This document shows, one piece after another, positions 5,972 to 6,348 of a DNA stretch of 6,348 nt. The stretch is from an uncultured Bacteroidota bacterium. GTDB taxonomy: Bacteria; Bacteroidota; Bacteroidia; B-17B0; Aurantibacillaceae. The DNA lies in the NCBI GenBank assembly GCA_937868675.1, contig CALMNJ010000017.1, positions 1 through 6,348 on the forward strand, written 5' to 3'. The translations under genes and the position numbers were made by a program. The stretch's first letter is position 1. Each line of letters begins with the position of its first letter. Under the pieces are notes generated by a model, which was not told the origin of the DNA, did not search any database, and saw only the letters and a list, made by a program, of their open reading frames with translations.

Positions 5972-6348
5972 TTAATAAGGGGAAACCAGATCATGATTAT
6001 ACACCGCCACTTTGTTTGCCATCAGGAGCTTCATTAATCTTTCCTCTTCGCTGCTACTGGAGAAAAAGGTTTCCTCATAAAAATAGCCGTTGTGTGAATT
6101 ATAGTAGGTAAACTCCCACTCTGTATATTCACCCATCCTTATTTTTTTAGCGCTGATAAGCATAGACGAAGAAAGTTCAATATTGGGCCGCGTTTTAAAA
6201 AACAAAAGTCCGCGTTCAATCATCAGTTTGCTTCCACTTATTTTGAACCGCTTGAAGTAAAAATCAAGCCTCATATAAACAAGCAAAATAAGGGTCAGTA
6301 ATCCAATGGTTGGGCCGCTTAATGGTCCGGCAAGCACCAGGGTGTATA
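5972..6348 (-). CDS. Unrecognised protein with N-terminal membrane segment, possible PH-like domain (5' partial)
   Basis: The C-terminal 124 or so codons of a minus-strand gene. The frame is still open at the window edge: a GTG at 6337 could start it, but codons for Tyr-Thr-Leu continue beyond, so the true start is probably outside. What is visible begins with a hydrophobic segment (LAGPLSGPTIGLLTLILLVY), then a basic stretch MRLDFYFKRF, as expected where a membrane helix meets the cytoplasm. After it comes a beta-rich soluble part with KISGSKLMIERGLLFF and later YTEWEFTYYN, and a helix with SSSSEEERLMKLL near the end. The order membrane helix, then basic loop, then beta-strands loosely recalls bacterial PH-domain (YdbT-like) membrane proteins. 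That is a guess from pattern, and no function is claimed. It lies 50 bases upstream of pepP. Confidence 0.65.
   Translation of the reverse strand, partial: YTLVLAGPLSGPTIGLLTLILLVYMRLDFYFKRFKISGSKLMIERGLLFFKTRPNIELSSSMLISAKKIRMGEYTEWEFTYYNSHNGYFYEETFFSSSSEEERLMKLLMANKVAVYNHDLVSPY

Noticed and set aside
1..6348. Novel defence, retron, toxin-antitoxin or mobile system.
   Set aside because: No nuclease, reverse transcriptase, transposase, recombinase, small paired genes, terminal inverted repeats or regularly spaced repeats were seen; the complete genes belong to known Bacteroidota families.

Overview
The window looks like an ordinary stretch of chromosome from a Bacteroidota species, probably one with a type IX secretion system (T9SS). 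Three things point there: two PorP/SprF-family proteins, which are essentially confined to that phylum; a peptidase very close to the prolyl tripeptidyl peptidase of Porphyromonas gingivalis; and start regions without a clear Shine-Dalgarno sequence but with AT-rich boxes resembling the Bacteroidota -33/-7 promoter.

Layout, left to right: (1) Bases 1-388 hold the possible C-terminal end of a plus-strand gene (3-104), an AT-rich stretch with an 11-base direct repeat, two back-to-back hairpins ending in a T-run (261-330, a convincing intrinsic terminator), and a short promoter-like leader. (2) 389-2533, plus strand: an exported S9-family prolyl tripeptidyl peptidase (PtpA-like), complete, with all catalytic residues. 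(3) 2566-3492 and 3549-4472, minus strand: two tandem, divergent PorP/SprF outer-membrane proteins, probably co-transcribed. (4) 4632-5921, minus strand: a cytoplasmic Xaa-Pro aminopeptidase (PepP-like, M24B), complete with all metal ligands. (5) 5972-6348, minus strand: the C-terminal part of an unrecognised protein with an N-terminal membrane segment, cut by the window edge.

How they may work together: the PtpA-like enzyme would release Xaa-Xaa-Pro tripeptides from peptides outside the cytoplasm, while the PepP-like enzyme removes N-terminal residues that precede proline inside the cell. Both are steps in proline-rich peptide breakdown, but they lie on opposite strands and are separated by the porP genes, so a shared pathway is an inference. 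The PorP/SprF pair suggests T9SS or gliding-related surface export; no adhesin or T9SS substrate lies within the window. I see no CRISPR array, mobile element, tRNA, rRNA or recognisable novel defence system. The most unusual structure is the hairpin cluster at 261-348, where a 7-base sequence occurs twice and its reverse complement once, allowing mutually exclusive folds just upstream of the peptidase gene.
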